DNA of 64,000 bases from positions 1 to 64,000 of the forward strand of contig JACATO010002216.1 of NCBI GenBank assembly GCA_018389105.1, written 5' to 3'. Below are positions 37,701 through 50,300 of the stretch, in pieces. The notes beneath the pieces are model-generated. The model made no database searches and was not told the origin of the DNA. It saw only the letters and a program-made list of their open reading frames with translations. A program made the translations under genes and the position numbers. Origin of the DNA: Nautilus pompilius (Eukaryota; Mollusca; Cephalopoda; Nautilida; Nautilidae). Numbering within the stretch: the stretch's first letter is position 1; every line of letters starts with the position of its first letter.

Positions 37701-40700
37701 GATTGTCTGAAATAGCCCTGTACTCTCTAGGTTGGTTAGTTAGTTAGTTCAGTAACTGTTGATAAGGTGACAGAGATTGTCTGACATAGCCCTGTACTCT
37801 CTAGGTTGGTTAGTTAGTTAGTTCAGTAACTGTTGATAAGGTGACAGAGATTGTCTGAAATAGCCCTGTACTCTCTAGGTTGGTTAGTTAGTTAGTTCAG
37901 TAACTGTTGATAAGGTGACAGAGATTGTCTGAAATAGCCCTGTACTCTCTAGGTTGGTTAGTTAGTTAGTTCAGTAACTGTTGATAAGGTGACAGAGATT
38001 GTCTGAAATAGCCCTGTACTCTCTAGGTTGGTTAGTTAGTTAGTTCAGTAACTGTTGATAAGGTGACAGAGATTGTCTGAAATAGCCCTGTACTCTCTAG
38101 GTTGGTTAGTTAGTTAGTTCAGTAACTGTTGATAAGGTGACAGAGATTGTCTGAAATAGCCCTGTACTCTCTAGGTTGGTTAGTTAGTTAGTTCAGTAAC
38201 TGTTGATAAGGTGACAGAGATTGTCTGAAATAGCCCTGTACTCTCTAGGTTGGTTAGTTAGTTAGTTCAGTAACTGTTGATAAGGTGACAGAGATTGTCT
38301 GAAATAGCCCTGTACTCTCTAGGTTGGTTGGTTAGTTAGTTCAGTAACTGTTGATAAGGTGACGGAGATTGTCTGAAATAGCCCTGTACTCTCTAGGTTG
38401 GTTAGTTAGTTAGTTCAGTAACTGTTGATAAGGTGACAGAGATTGTCTGAAATAGCCCTGTACTCTCTAGGTTGGTTAGTTAGTTAGTTCAGTAACTGTT
38501 GATAAGGTGACAGAGATTGTCTGAAATAGCCCTGTACTCTCTAGGTTGGTTAGTTAGTTAGTTCAGTAACTGTTGATAAGGTGACAGAGATTGTCTGAAA
38601 TAGCCCTGTACTCTCTAGGTTGGTTAGTTAGTTAGTTCAGTAACTGTTGATAAGGTGACAGAGATTGTCTGAAATAGCCCTGTACTCTCTAGGTTGGTTA
38701 GTTAGTTAGTTCAGTAACTGTTGATAAGGTGACAGAGATTGTCTGAAATAGCCCTGTACTCTCTAGGTTGGTTAGTTAGTTAGTTCAGTAACTGTTGATA
38801 AGGTGACAGAGATTGTCTGAAATAGCCCTGTACTCTCTAGGTTGGTTAGTTAGTTAGTTCAGTAACTGTTGATAAGGTGACAGAGATTGTCTGAAATAGC
38901 CCTGTACTCTCTAGGTTGGTTAGTTAGTTAGTTCAGTAACTGTTGATAAGGTGACAGAGATTGTCTGAAATAGCCCTGTACTCTCTAGGTTGGTTAGTTA
39001 GTTAGTTCAGTAACTGCTGATAAGGTGAAGAGGAAATGTCTTAGTAAACCCTTTGTCATCTGTAAATAACTTCTGTTTTATTTTGCTTTAAATCAAACAA
39101 AAAAATTAAAATTTACTTTTGGTATTTTTAAAATTAGATAGCTAATTAAATAATCTAGAAGGCTTTATAAATGCACACCTGTGAACTATTGATGAATTTA
39201 ACCTCTGTATAAAATAACAGGGGAAACTGTTAGCAAGAGAAAGGAAAGAATGTTCAAAGAACAAATAAAGCAAGCCTGATTTCTAGACAGAGTTTCCTGA
39301 CCATTTGATCACATATAATGTTCGAAACATTTTGAGTTCTCTTTCTTAAAAATCAAAATATTTGAACAAGTAAATGCTAATGGGATCCAGGTCTTTTTAA
39401 GCCAGGGTTTCTCTGGAGAGAGAGAGAGAGAGAGAGATGACCAATGGTGAACATCTCTAACTACAAGCCGGAGATGATTGTTCAGTACATTATGCCAGAG
39501 ACAAGGAAAACTTTAAGCTCTGCTGCTGTGCAAGATAAAAAAAATCATTAAACTGCTGTGATGGTAATCAATATCAGTGAAGTGTAACAGGGCCACTCTT
39601 TGTCCGTAAATCTTGGCTGGATGCTTTCATAAATGATAAATATGCTATGATTATTTGTGGCTGTCATTGAGTGAATACATTTTATGTTTTGAAGTAATCT
39701 ATTTTGTATGCAGAGTAAGTACCATATGTGCAGGATGACAACCGGTCTACCATCAATATGGCTATTGATTTGTCTAAAGACTTGCAAACTGGTGTCTTAC
39801 CTGCCCATTCTTGTTTAATCCAAAATACTTATCCTAATGGCCCGAAGAATGGAATCAATGTCTCATTGTGTTTTTGCATAATATCGCCTTTTTTCTTCTT
39901 CTTCTTCTTCTTTTTTTTAATCAAAAGATAACTTTACTTCGGTCTAAAAAGTGCAGAATAGGAGAGAAGCTACAATGGCAGAATTAATGCAGTTATCCAA
40001 GAGAGAAGATAATCCCCGTTCTTTGACACTCAATGATATGATGGTAATTTCTGGATTATCACAGTTCTTCCTGTCCAAGTAGGAGGGGGGAGGGAAAAAA
40101 ACGAAAACTTTATCAAATAATCTTAAACAAGAAATATTATAGAAAGCAGGGGGACCAATGACATTACTAGTAGTAACTGGCCTAGCAAACAACAGCCTAT
40201 GTTTCGTTTCAGAAAAATCCCCTCCCCCCCTGCTGCCATCATTAGAAAATCCACTTCTCCCTGAAGATGATGATGTTAATTCTGCAGAGTATTTTCTTTC
40301 TTTTTTAAACTATACAAGTGGTGTAGAGGCTAATCTTAAACCCATGGTCTTAAGCTGCTGCTGCTGCTGGTGTTCTGGTCCACTGCATCACTAGGGCATC
40401 AGTGTTTTAAATCAAATTTCACTTGTTTACTAAACTAAATATTTAAATTAAAAAAGAAAGAAAAACTGATTTCATCGAAATGCTTTTAACTACCATATTT
40501 CTGCCTTCTAATGAGAAAAGGGTTTATGCTAAAATGTGGGCTTCTATATGGGGGAAAAACAACAACAACATCATACAAAACGTCTGTCATTCGCATCTCT
40601 CAAATTGTTCATCTATTTGGCGTGGCATCAGAGGAAGACAGAAGGAGCACAACTAAGAATTACGCACTAGTTTTTCTGCTTTCTTAGAAAATCAATACCA

Positions 40701-41177
40701 AAAAATTTGATTCTACTTAGCAGAATGGCCACCAATTGCTCCAAAAAATTCATCTTATTTTATTTTTATAACTGCAAAGTAAACAAACTGGCCTCATTTT
40801 TCTCCTCACAGAAGGTAAAAACTTTGTTCCAAGGCAGCAAAATGCTGCAGAAGATGTGCAGAATGGGGCTAAACAAACATATCCTTTTTTCTTTCTACTG
40901 CTTTCTTATTATTCTGGTATATTGGAATAATTTTTTTAAATCAACTTACGTGTTTGAAATCAGACTTTGCTGATCTTGCTGCAGGTTGCTCAAAGGTGAA
41001 GTGAGGTTTTCCCTGTTCCTGTAATGTGAAAGTGAATAAAAGTAGTTATTGGATGATGCAAAGTATAAAGTTTAAAAAAAAAAAAAAACAAAAACTGCTT
41101 AAAATGACAAAGCCACAGCTAAAAGTCAGGTACAAACTGAGAGAGAGAGAGAGAGAGAGATGATGGAGGAGAGAGAT

Positions 41178-41215
<38 letters not shown>

Positions 41216-41354
41216 GGAGGAGAGAGATGGGAGAGAGAAGAGAGAGAGAGCGAGAGAGAGAGAGAGAGTGATGGCGGAGAGAGATGGGAGAGAGAGAGAG
41301 ATGATGGAGGAGAGAGATGGGAGAGCGAGAGAGAGGAGAGATGATGGAGGAGAG

Positions 41355-41389
<35 letters not shown>

Positions 41390-44300
41390 GGAGGAGAGAG
41401 ATGGGAGAGAGCGAGAGATGATGGAGGAGAGAGATGGGAGAGGAGAGAGAGATGCTGGAGGAGAGAGCGGGAGAGAGAGAGAGAGAGAGAGAGAGAGGCT
41501 GATGGAGGGGGGAGAGAGAGAGAGAGAGAGAGATGCTGGAGGAGAGAGATGGGAGAGCGAGAGAGATTGATGGAGGGAGCGAGAGGGAGAGAGAGATGAG
41601 AGAGAGAGAGAGAGATGATGGAGGGGAGAGAGAGAGAGCGAGAGAGAGAGAGAGCTACTCACCATATTTAAAGTAATATGAGGTTGTCTTCCAGTGAGAG
41701 ATGGACTTGAAATGATGCTGCTCCTGCACTGACCAACTGACAAAAAGCAGCAGAAAAAGAGAAGTGCAACAGTCAATGAATAATGAAACATTTGGCAAAA
41801 AGTTTACATTTCCTTGTTTATAAATTGTGCAAGCCATGAGGAATATCACTTGTCTTTAATTCACATTTCTTCCTCAAAGTGGCCGAAATTTCATTAACTG
41901 CTATAAGGAAAAAAAATTTGCAGCACTGTTCTGGGGTAAAGAAGAGAAGTCTTCTTGATAACAGGGGCTGCATAAGACTTCATCCCCTGAAACCACACGC
42001 ACACAGAATTTGGAAAGACGACTTGCAAACTATCCCATTTCCTTGTTGTTCTGGCCAAATTTTCATGTATAACAACTAGTTGGCAACTGCAGATTTTCAG
42101 AAAAAACTCAAAAAAGAAAGTCAGAAAGGTTTTGCATCCCCTCCAACTCCCTCAATCCCAACTGCCCCCCATTACTAAATGCCATTTCCTATCAAAGCAT
42201 TTTCAAAACTGCATAAATCACATTTATCAAATGCAGAAGATCCCAGATCATGTTCTTAACAGGCAAACGTTTAGGATCCACTTTTAAGGAAAAAACAAAA
42301 ACAAGTCTTTCTTTGGTTAAATGTGGAATATTAGATTTCTTTAAAAGTCCCAATTAACCAATTTCTACCTTTCTTTTCCTTTTACGCACCATATGCATTC
42401 CTGTTTTCAAATAGCTCTTCGCTCTGCAAAATAGTTGCCGTGTGACAGGTGTAATATACTTGTACCTATAGGAAATGTTCTTTCAGTAAATCTGTCTGGC
42501 TTGCTCTACATCTGACCCTGCATAAACTCACTGTGCCTGTTCAGTCTGATAAATAAGGCCCAGTATGAAAAATCATAAACGAGAGGGAACATTTCTAATG
42601 AAAATTTTGATGACTTCGACAGAGAAAAATGAGGCCTAAAGTATTTTTGGTGTGTATGTGCATAATAGTAAAATAACAAAAACATGTGCACATGTTTGTT
42701 GTATTTTTAAAAATGGGATGCTATGGTTTAGACCAATTTATTACCTGAATGGCAGTGTTCTATACAATAGACCAATACAACAACTAACTTATAATCCAGT
42801 GATACACACAAAACTAACATGCAATTTTAGTTGTGATAGTGTGTTACACACAAGACCAATAAGACATTTGACTTAGAGTGGTACACGAGACCAACATAAC
42901 GTCAGACTTATAACCCAGTGCGTTGACACGAGACCAATATAACATCAGACTTATAACCCAGTATGTACGAGTCAGTAGGCTATGTGCTAGACTAATCCTC
43001 TACCCATCTGTGTGTAACATATAAACAAGGTTGTTGTTTTTTTTTAACTGTGAAAGAATCAAATAACCGAATAACTACCAGACACCATAATCAAATTCTG
43101 CAAAAGTAGTGGTGTGTGCAGTATTTTCTTTGAAAATCTTCATTACATTCCTGGCATTCTAAATTAAAAAAAAAAAAAAACGGTCTCTTATGGTTAGTTA
43201 CCTGGACTGAAGCCAGGTCTCCATCCGTCGCTTTTCTTCAGATATTTGCTCTGAGCCATAAACTGCTGCTGCTTTATCATCAGATCGAAATCCTTCGAAG
43301 CATGCGGGGAGAATACAGATGGCATAATCCCCTGCTACAAGATTGAAGAAAAAAAGATGACAAAAAAGTTTTTTTTTTTTTTTTTATAGAACTCAAATTA
43401 CACTGATGTTGGTTATTTTTCAAACTCATTTAACAGGATGTACAACATTTGGCACTGTAGCCACCTGGATCTGCTCGATAGTGTGGAAAAACAATTTTTA
43501 CAAAACATACAGGTGGTAAACACGCATGAACTCCAGATGGAAGTGGAACTTTTCACATCTTGTACAGCAGTGATGGCAATATTGTGCTTATACATTTGCA
43601 GGACAAGCATCAATATGACATCACATTGCTATATCCCCAGTTATTCCACCTGGAGATTTGACAATAAAATTGTTCCAAGGAGCAGCAATATGCAGACTCA
43701 GTTTACATTGATAAACAAATAAAAACTTTCTTTTCTATAACATACTGATCAATGAACTTTCAAGTAAATGTACCCTGGCTGGCTACTTTATTAGGACCCA
43801 CGCCCAAGAACAAGTTGGGCCATCTTTTGCCTGAATAACAGCCATGATGCTAAGTGGTATAAGGAAGGTGTCTTGAGAGATAGTTACCCATTCAGTCATT
43901 AATACTGTACACAATGTAAGGAGTGAGACGAGCAGAGGATTGTGATGGCAAATGAGTCTTTTAAGTTCATTCCAGAGATGCTCAATTGGCTTAAGATCTG
44001 GGTATTGTGTTGGCCATGGGAGATGTCTTAAATCTCCATCTTGCTTCTTAAACCATGAATGCACCACAGGGGCAAGATGGATAGAAGCAGTGTCATCTTG
44101 GAAATATCATTTCCCATCAGAGTATGCAATAAGCATCGCTGGATGCACTTGACTGAAAATGATGCTGAGGTAAGCTTTAGCATTCATTCTGCCTTTCAAA
44201 GAGACCAAGAAGCCCAGGTCATGGCAACAAAACATTTCCCAAGCCATGACTCTACCACCAGAAAGGTCAAGTGATTCATGTGGCTTTCTCCAAATCTGCC

Positions 44301-47300
44301 TTCTCCCATATGTGCAAAAAAAACGAAGTTTGACTTGTCAGCCACATCACTTTCCATCCATCCTCCTTAGTCCAACATCTGTGCTCCTTACACCACACAA
44401 GATGTATTTTCATGTTGTTAACAGTGATCAGTGATTTATGTAATGATCTCTTACTGCCATAGTCCCATAGTCCATTTGTTGCAATGTTCTTCACAAAGCA
44501 CAGCTGAAGATGGGTGTGGATCACCTTGCGTTGATTGTTTGTCAGTTGGTCTGTTGTTTGATGATGGTTGGACTTTACTATCCTGTCTAACTGCCTCTCT
44601 CTTTAAGTCACTATTTTGCGGCCACATTTCCCCATTACAGCAGACATTTTCTTCACCTTTTGCCAATGCTGATAAATTCAAATGACCAATGTCTTGGAGC
44701 AGCCTACCAACAAAACTGTCTTGGCCACTGCAGCACCTGCTAGAAATGTACCCACTTTTGTGCCTTTTTTTGAGCACTGTAATGCCTTTGCCTTATCCCA
44801 TATGTTAGACTGACTGCACATGTGCTTATTCAAGTCTTATATAGTGCTGAAGGGATCACCTGATGTGGTCAACGTCATTTTTGCCCACAGCTCAGGCTCA
44901 GGTCTGAAAGGGTACATAAGTCCAAATAAAGTGACCAGCCAAAGTTTTTATGTACACACACACACATTTATACATAAAAATAGAATGTGGTATGCAAACA
45001 ATCAATAATATATTAAAACATATTGCATTTTTCACAATCAACTCTTAATAAAATAACAAAGGCTTTTTACCCTCTGTATACCACCTGGGGTATATCTGTA
45101 TCCCACTAACCTTCAAATCTGTATTACTCAGCACAGGTTGAGACATAGGAGCTGTGACACACAATACCTTCTTCTTTAATAACACCCTTTGTAACAAATC
45201 CATATCGCTCCAAAACCATATGTTTTACATTAAGAAAGTGCTAACTAAATATATTCACAGTTCAACACAAATACTAATGTTTTTAGGCTAGGGTACAAAT
45301 GTAGCATTGGTAGTATAAGGAAAAAAATAATGTGGTATATGGAGGGTTAATGATGGAATGGTTTTAAAAAGGAATCAAACACCAGGAAGAAAAGAGAAAC
45401 AAACAAACAAATGCACTAATACTATAATTCAAAGATTTTGCTAATTTGGAGAATACTGCAGTAGCTTTCTCAGAGATTTAAGCAGGATATAATGTTAGAA
45501 AAGCAAAAGTGCACTGATATCGTTAGCTGGGTGCCCTTTATAACCCAAGTGGCTTCAGTATCACGAGCGCATCAGCACTGGACACAGCTGCTGAGAGTGA
45601 GAAAAGAACAGGCCTTCACCATCAACCGACATGTTTTAGATAACCGCCTCTGACTTCACATAACCAGAATTAGTTAAACTTTCTTTGGAAGTTATGAGGG
45701 GCAGGAGTCTATTGTCACTTATGCAAGGCCCATACAAAAAAGAAAAGCCTATCGATATTATTAACCACATTGTTGGCAATAATTTACCCTGTTTGTTTAC
45801 AATTCTATTATTTAAAAAAATGGAGGAAATTTTGTTTCTTAATTAAAAACCAGCAAAATGTTACCGAATTTATAATCAGCATATCCTCAGAAGAACAAGT
45901 CCAGGAGTAGGAGGGAGAAGGCAGAGCCAACTCATTCACTCAGTTAAAACCTTGAGCAGTGCGCTCAAACTTCTGAAGACAATGCTTTAAAAAAGGACAG
46001 ACAATAGCTGTTGTTGTGAGTAACCAGTATTTTTAGTAGGCAAAATTCACAATTGGTTAATAATTTATAAATAATTAGCAAGTAAAGAGTTTCAGGGCTC
46101 TTCCAGTTCATTGACTACATGAATAAATCTGAGTGGGGGGGGGAAGATAACTCATCCTTCAATAGCAAATAGATAACACATCTGAAAATAAATGTGCACA
46201 CACTTAATTGTTACATTATTATTCCCTATCATTATGGCTTCTTGTATTTTCTAGCATCTTTCATTGGAGTGAAATTCGTTATATCACACAAACCTCTGCT
46301 CTTTTTGCTAAAGATTCTAGAATGGCAAACCTAGAAAGTATTTGATTTCTTGATGTTAATGCAATTTTTGAGTGCTTAGAAAAGGAATTAAGCATATACT
46401 CCACTGTAGGTAGGTAGGCTTATACGTCAGAATCATCCAGACATTTTTAACAGAAAGTGGTTTGGGCACGTGCTCCAGTATGCATGGGTTTATACCTCAG
46501 AATCCTCCTGACAATTTTACCTTTACAAAAACAACTCTGAAAACTTGTGCCCCGTTCAGCAAACCTATATTTCAAAATCCACCCCATTTCATTTTTACCA
46601 TTCCAATAATAATAAAAAAAAAAATGGCCTTACATGATTGAGGATATGGCGAACGACTGACAAGCAAAAGAAATGTTTCTGTCTATGCATTCAGAGCCCT
46701 TTATTTTAAAGGGGGGGGCCAAATCTTTAAGATAGTACATGCAGTATTTTTCAATTAACAACAGCCCAGAAACAAAGCAAGCAAAGGTTTTGGTTTTTTT
46801 TTTTTTAAAAATAAATTAAATTAAATTAAAAACAGGGAAATAACCATATACAAACCTTCAGTTCTTTGGGCGAATAAGATAGCCGCCAGCTTCCTTGCAG
46901 CACATTAATTGGAACTATAGGTGGTAGAGTTTGCAGGAATTCAAGTCTGGCAGAAGCTGACTAGAAGTGCGAAAAGATGGAGGTTGGTGTGGGAGGAGAA
47001 AGCAACAGGCAGCGAGATGTGCATTCAGCAGAAATCAGCTCAGGTAACACAAAATAAAGCTACTTTACAAAGCGCCATCATGCATTTTAAAGATTTTTTT
47101 GAATGAGAAAAAAAAAAAAAAACAACATGAAATATTATTTGCTTTTGTACATAGAATTTTTAAGTTTTTTACAGCCAATCCTGAAGAATCAGAGAGGCGA
47201 CCATGCTATTTTCTAAAAAGGAAATTGAAATTTACCAAACTACAAAAAAATCATTCCTAATGTAGTTTCTTTCACAAGACAATTGGTGTACAGTATTCAG

Positions 47301-50300
47301 ATTTGTTTCACCCTGGTCCATCAATCAACAAACTTCATTTATCTGACAACTAAAAGATTTTAGTAAAAATCTTATTGCTGCCGCTAATTTAAAGGGAATT
47401 CCAGCAAATTCTTAATTTCTATATTTTTCAAACGAGTGAGTGTTTTGACATAGCTGTCCTTGTGTCATGGTTGTGCACGGTTCCAAATGCCATTGTATGT
47501 CAATTATGCGTTGCATTTGTCCACAATTCTAAATGTTGCGTCATATTTGTACATACTTCCTTGTCCTTAGGAGTGTGTCACAGTTGTATATACTCATGCA
47601 TATTTTTTTTTTGGGGGGGTACTTCTTAACAGTTATGCAGGATGGCAAGCTGCCTTTTGTTTGTGTAGCCTGCTACTTTTCCTATTCACCCTGCAAAAGC
47701 ACTCAGAGAAACAGAGGATAGCAGTAATCATTTTTATCAAAATTCCGGTTAGATATTTTAGAAATGAAACTAAATCAAAAATATTCTAAGTTTAGCCTGT
47801 GAGAAGCTGATTCTTCTGAATTCCATGCATTAAACATTATTATTATTATTATTACACTTCATATAAAAGATATTAAATGTTTCATGTCCAATTTAAAGGA
47901 CAATATGACAAATCAATTCACATATTTGTTTATGCTCCATATCTTACCAAAACAGTACCTTCACTTAATTACAATTATTCAATAAGTCTAGAAAATATCA
48001 AAAGCAGCCATTACTACTCAGAAAGTGTCACTCAATAATGGTGTGAACAAATTGATTCCTAACAAAACAAAACCGATAATGTGTGACATCCTCGGCAAAT
48101 ACACACAACAAGCCTTTTTATGTTCACCTGGTAGCTAAGTGATCACACTTTGTAACACCACAGTTCTGCTACCTTCTCCTTCACAGTTGGGAGACTTTAA
48201 TGCAGACCTGTATCATTGAGATGAAAAGGAGAAAAATGTTCCAACGCATCACCTTTCGCCAAACCCTTTTATTTTATTTTTTTCAATAAAACTAACAAAT
48301 TCCCCCCCCCAAGAGTTGCCTGTGTCTGTATTACAAAGAAATAACGATAATAGACGACAGATGCTTTCTTTTCCATCCCAAAACTGACTAAATGCTGCCA
48401 TGTTCTTACATGATGAATGCACACTTACAAAAATGTACAGTGGCAGACAAAAGTTTAAGAACAAAGGCAAAGCAAACATAAATTTACACATAAAATAATG
48501 TAAAAATACACATTCCAGCCATGAGCATTACCCTGACAGAAAAGCATTTTCCCATTCTTTCCACCAACATGGTCGGTAGTAAGCTTTTTTGCATACACTC
48601 GCTTGGTTTGATGCTTTTTCCCACTATCTCCTTCCTGGCCATGAAATAAAAATCCAGGAAAAAGAAAGCAGTTTTGTAAATCCACAAAAAAAAATTTTTT
48701 TTAAAAATCGAACAATAGCAAATAAATCAGACAAACTGAAACGAGGAATTCAGTACGCTAATTTCTGAACAAGAAATGGCAGATGGCTGTGGCCAAGGGT
48801 TTGATTTCTATCAGGATCAGACTTTGGTTTGCCGAGCTCCTGCAGCATAGCTTCTCGATCAGTCTGCCACTGGGCTTCCTTTGGGTCTCATGCCATAAAT
48901 ACATGGTAGGATCCAAGTATGGACTCAGCTGCCTGTTGCAACTCAGTAGCCAGGCTGGGTCTTTCATTGGTCAAGCAGCTGGCTACTAAAACAGAATTTA
49001 CCTGCTGGTTCCCTGCCCCTAGTACCAGATGGGACATGGTATATTTTAAAATAATGTCAAAAATTGACTAATCTTTTTTTTTTTTCCTGACAGCCCAGCT
49101 AATAAAACAAACAAACAAAAAAAAAGGTTTTACTGCCATTTAAGTTCTTTAATCACATGCACAACTTTTGCCAATGGACTATTTTATCTATCTGAAATGC
49201 CATTAGAGAAACAGCAGAGATAAGCAAATGCCAGTAAAATAGGCTAGTGTGTGATGATATCAGGCCTGGTTTTATGTTTTCTCTTTAATTTCTTGGAACT
49301 ATCATCAATATGCATATATATATATGCATTCAAAAGCCCCTTACTGCTGAAATCAATACATGGCAGCCTGACTCCAACAAACTCATAATCATCTCTTGTT
49401 CCTTCATTTCCTCAAACTAAAACATCAATACATCAGCTATATGCTAAAAAAACCCTTTCATACCAAGCTGAATGGGTTTAATCAGGTCTCTTCAAAGCTA
49501 ATATGCAATCTCTGGCTTCTTGGCACAAATAATTTATAACAACAAATATCTCTCTAGAATTGTTTTAACTCTTCAACCACCAAAACGACTGAACATCTAC
49601 TTTCACTTTAGATTTGTATTTGTTTGTTTGTTATTTAATCCTTAGCCCTAGCCACCAAAAGAAGCTATCAAGATATTTTAATAAAACAAATTTTTAAAAA
49701 ATAGTGGGAAATCAGTTTTGTACAGCTAGAATAGGCTTACAGCATGCTGATTTTCTTTTGGATGGAAGTATTTAACCTTAAATTTACTTGGGGCTTAAAC
49801 AGAAATACAAAATCATACCCACCAATACCAAAGAAAACATTCCCATAATGCAGTGCTATCATGGCCAACAAAATGGTCAGTTTCACTTGAGCCAAGATAA
49901 AACATTTCCAATAAAAAAAAAAACAACAACAGACATTTCAGGAAAGAAAAAAAAAGCTTTTCTATAAAGAAAATTGTAAATTAATGGAATGGATTGCTGG
50001 GATTAGCTGTCAGTAGCAGGACTGTATTGATACTTCTCTTCCACTGTTAGGATCTTGTATAAGCTACAATGGCTTCCCATCTTCATGTGAGCACTAAAAT
50101 GAACCAATGATCACTGGACATCAAAACTATGAAGAAATAATTGTTGTAATCCTGATTATTTTTGGAGGCAGAGGGGTCACTTCCTGTAGCACTGTATTGT
50201 GGGAATGTTTTCTTAATTAGTGGCACATAGAAATGTGTTTGACATTCCATACAAATCACGTTTTTAAGTGAAATCTAAAATTAAAAGTCAGGAATCAACT

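Noticed and set aside
27316-39028. Satellite as a telomere-like or CRISPR-like array
   Set aside because: The TTAGTTAGTTAG part of each unit is not the TTAGGG telomere repeat. Units are contiguous with no unique spacers, and the host is a eukaryotic gene.
41126-41791. Ser/Leu-rich minus-strand and Arg/Glu-rich plus-strand frames
   Set aside because: Simple (GA)n/(TC)n repeat translated. Only the short part overlapping exon h is likely coding.
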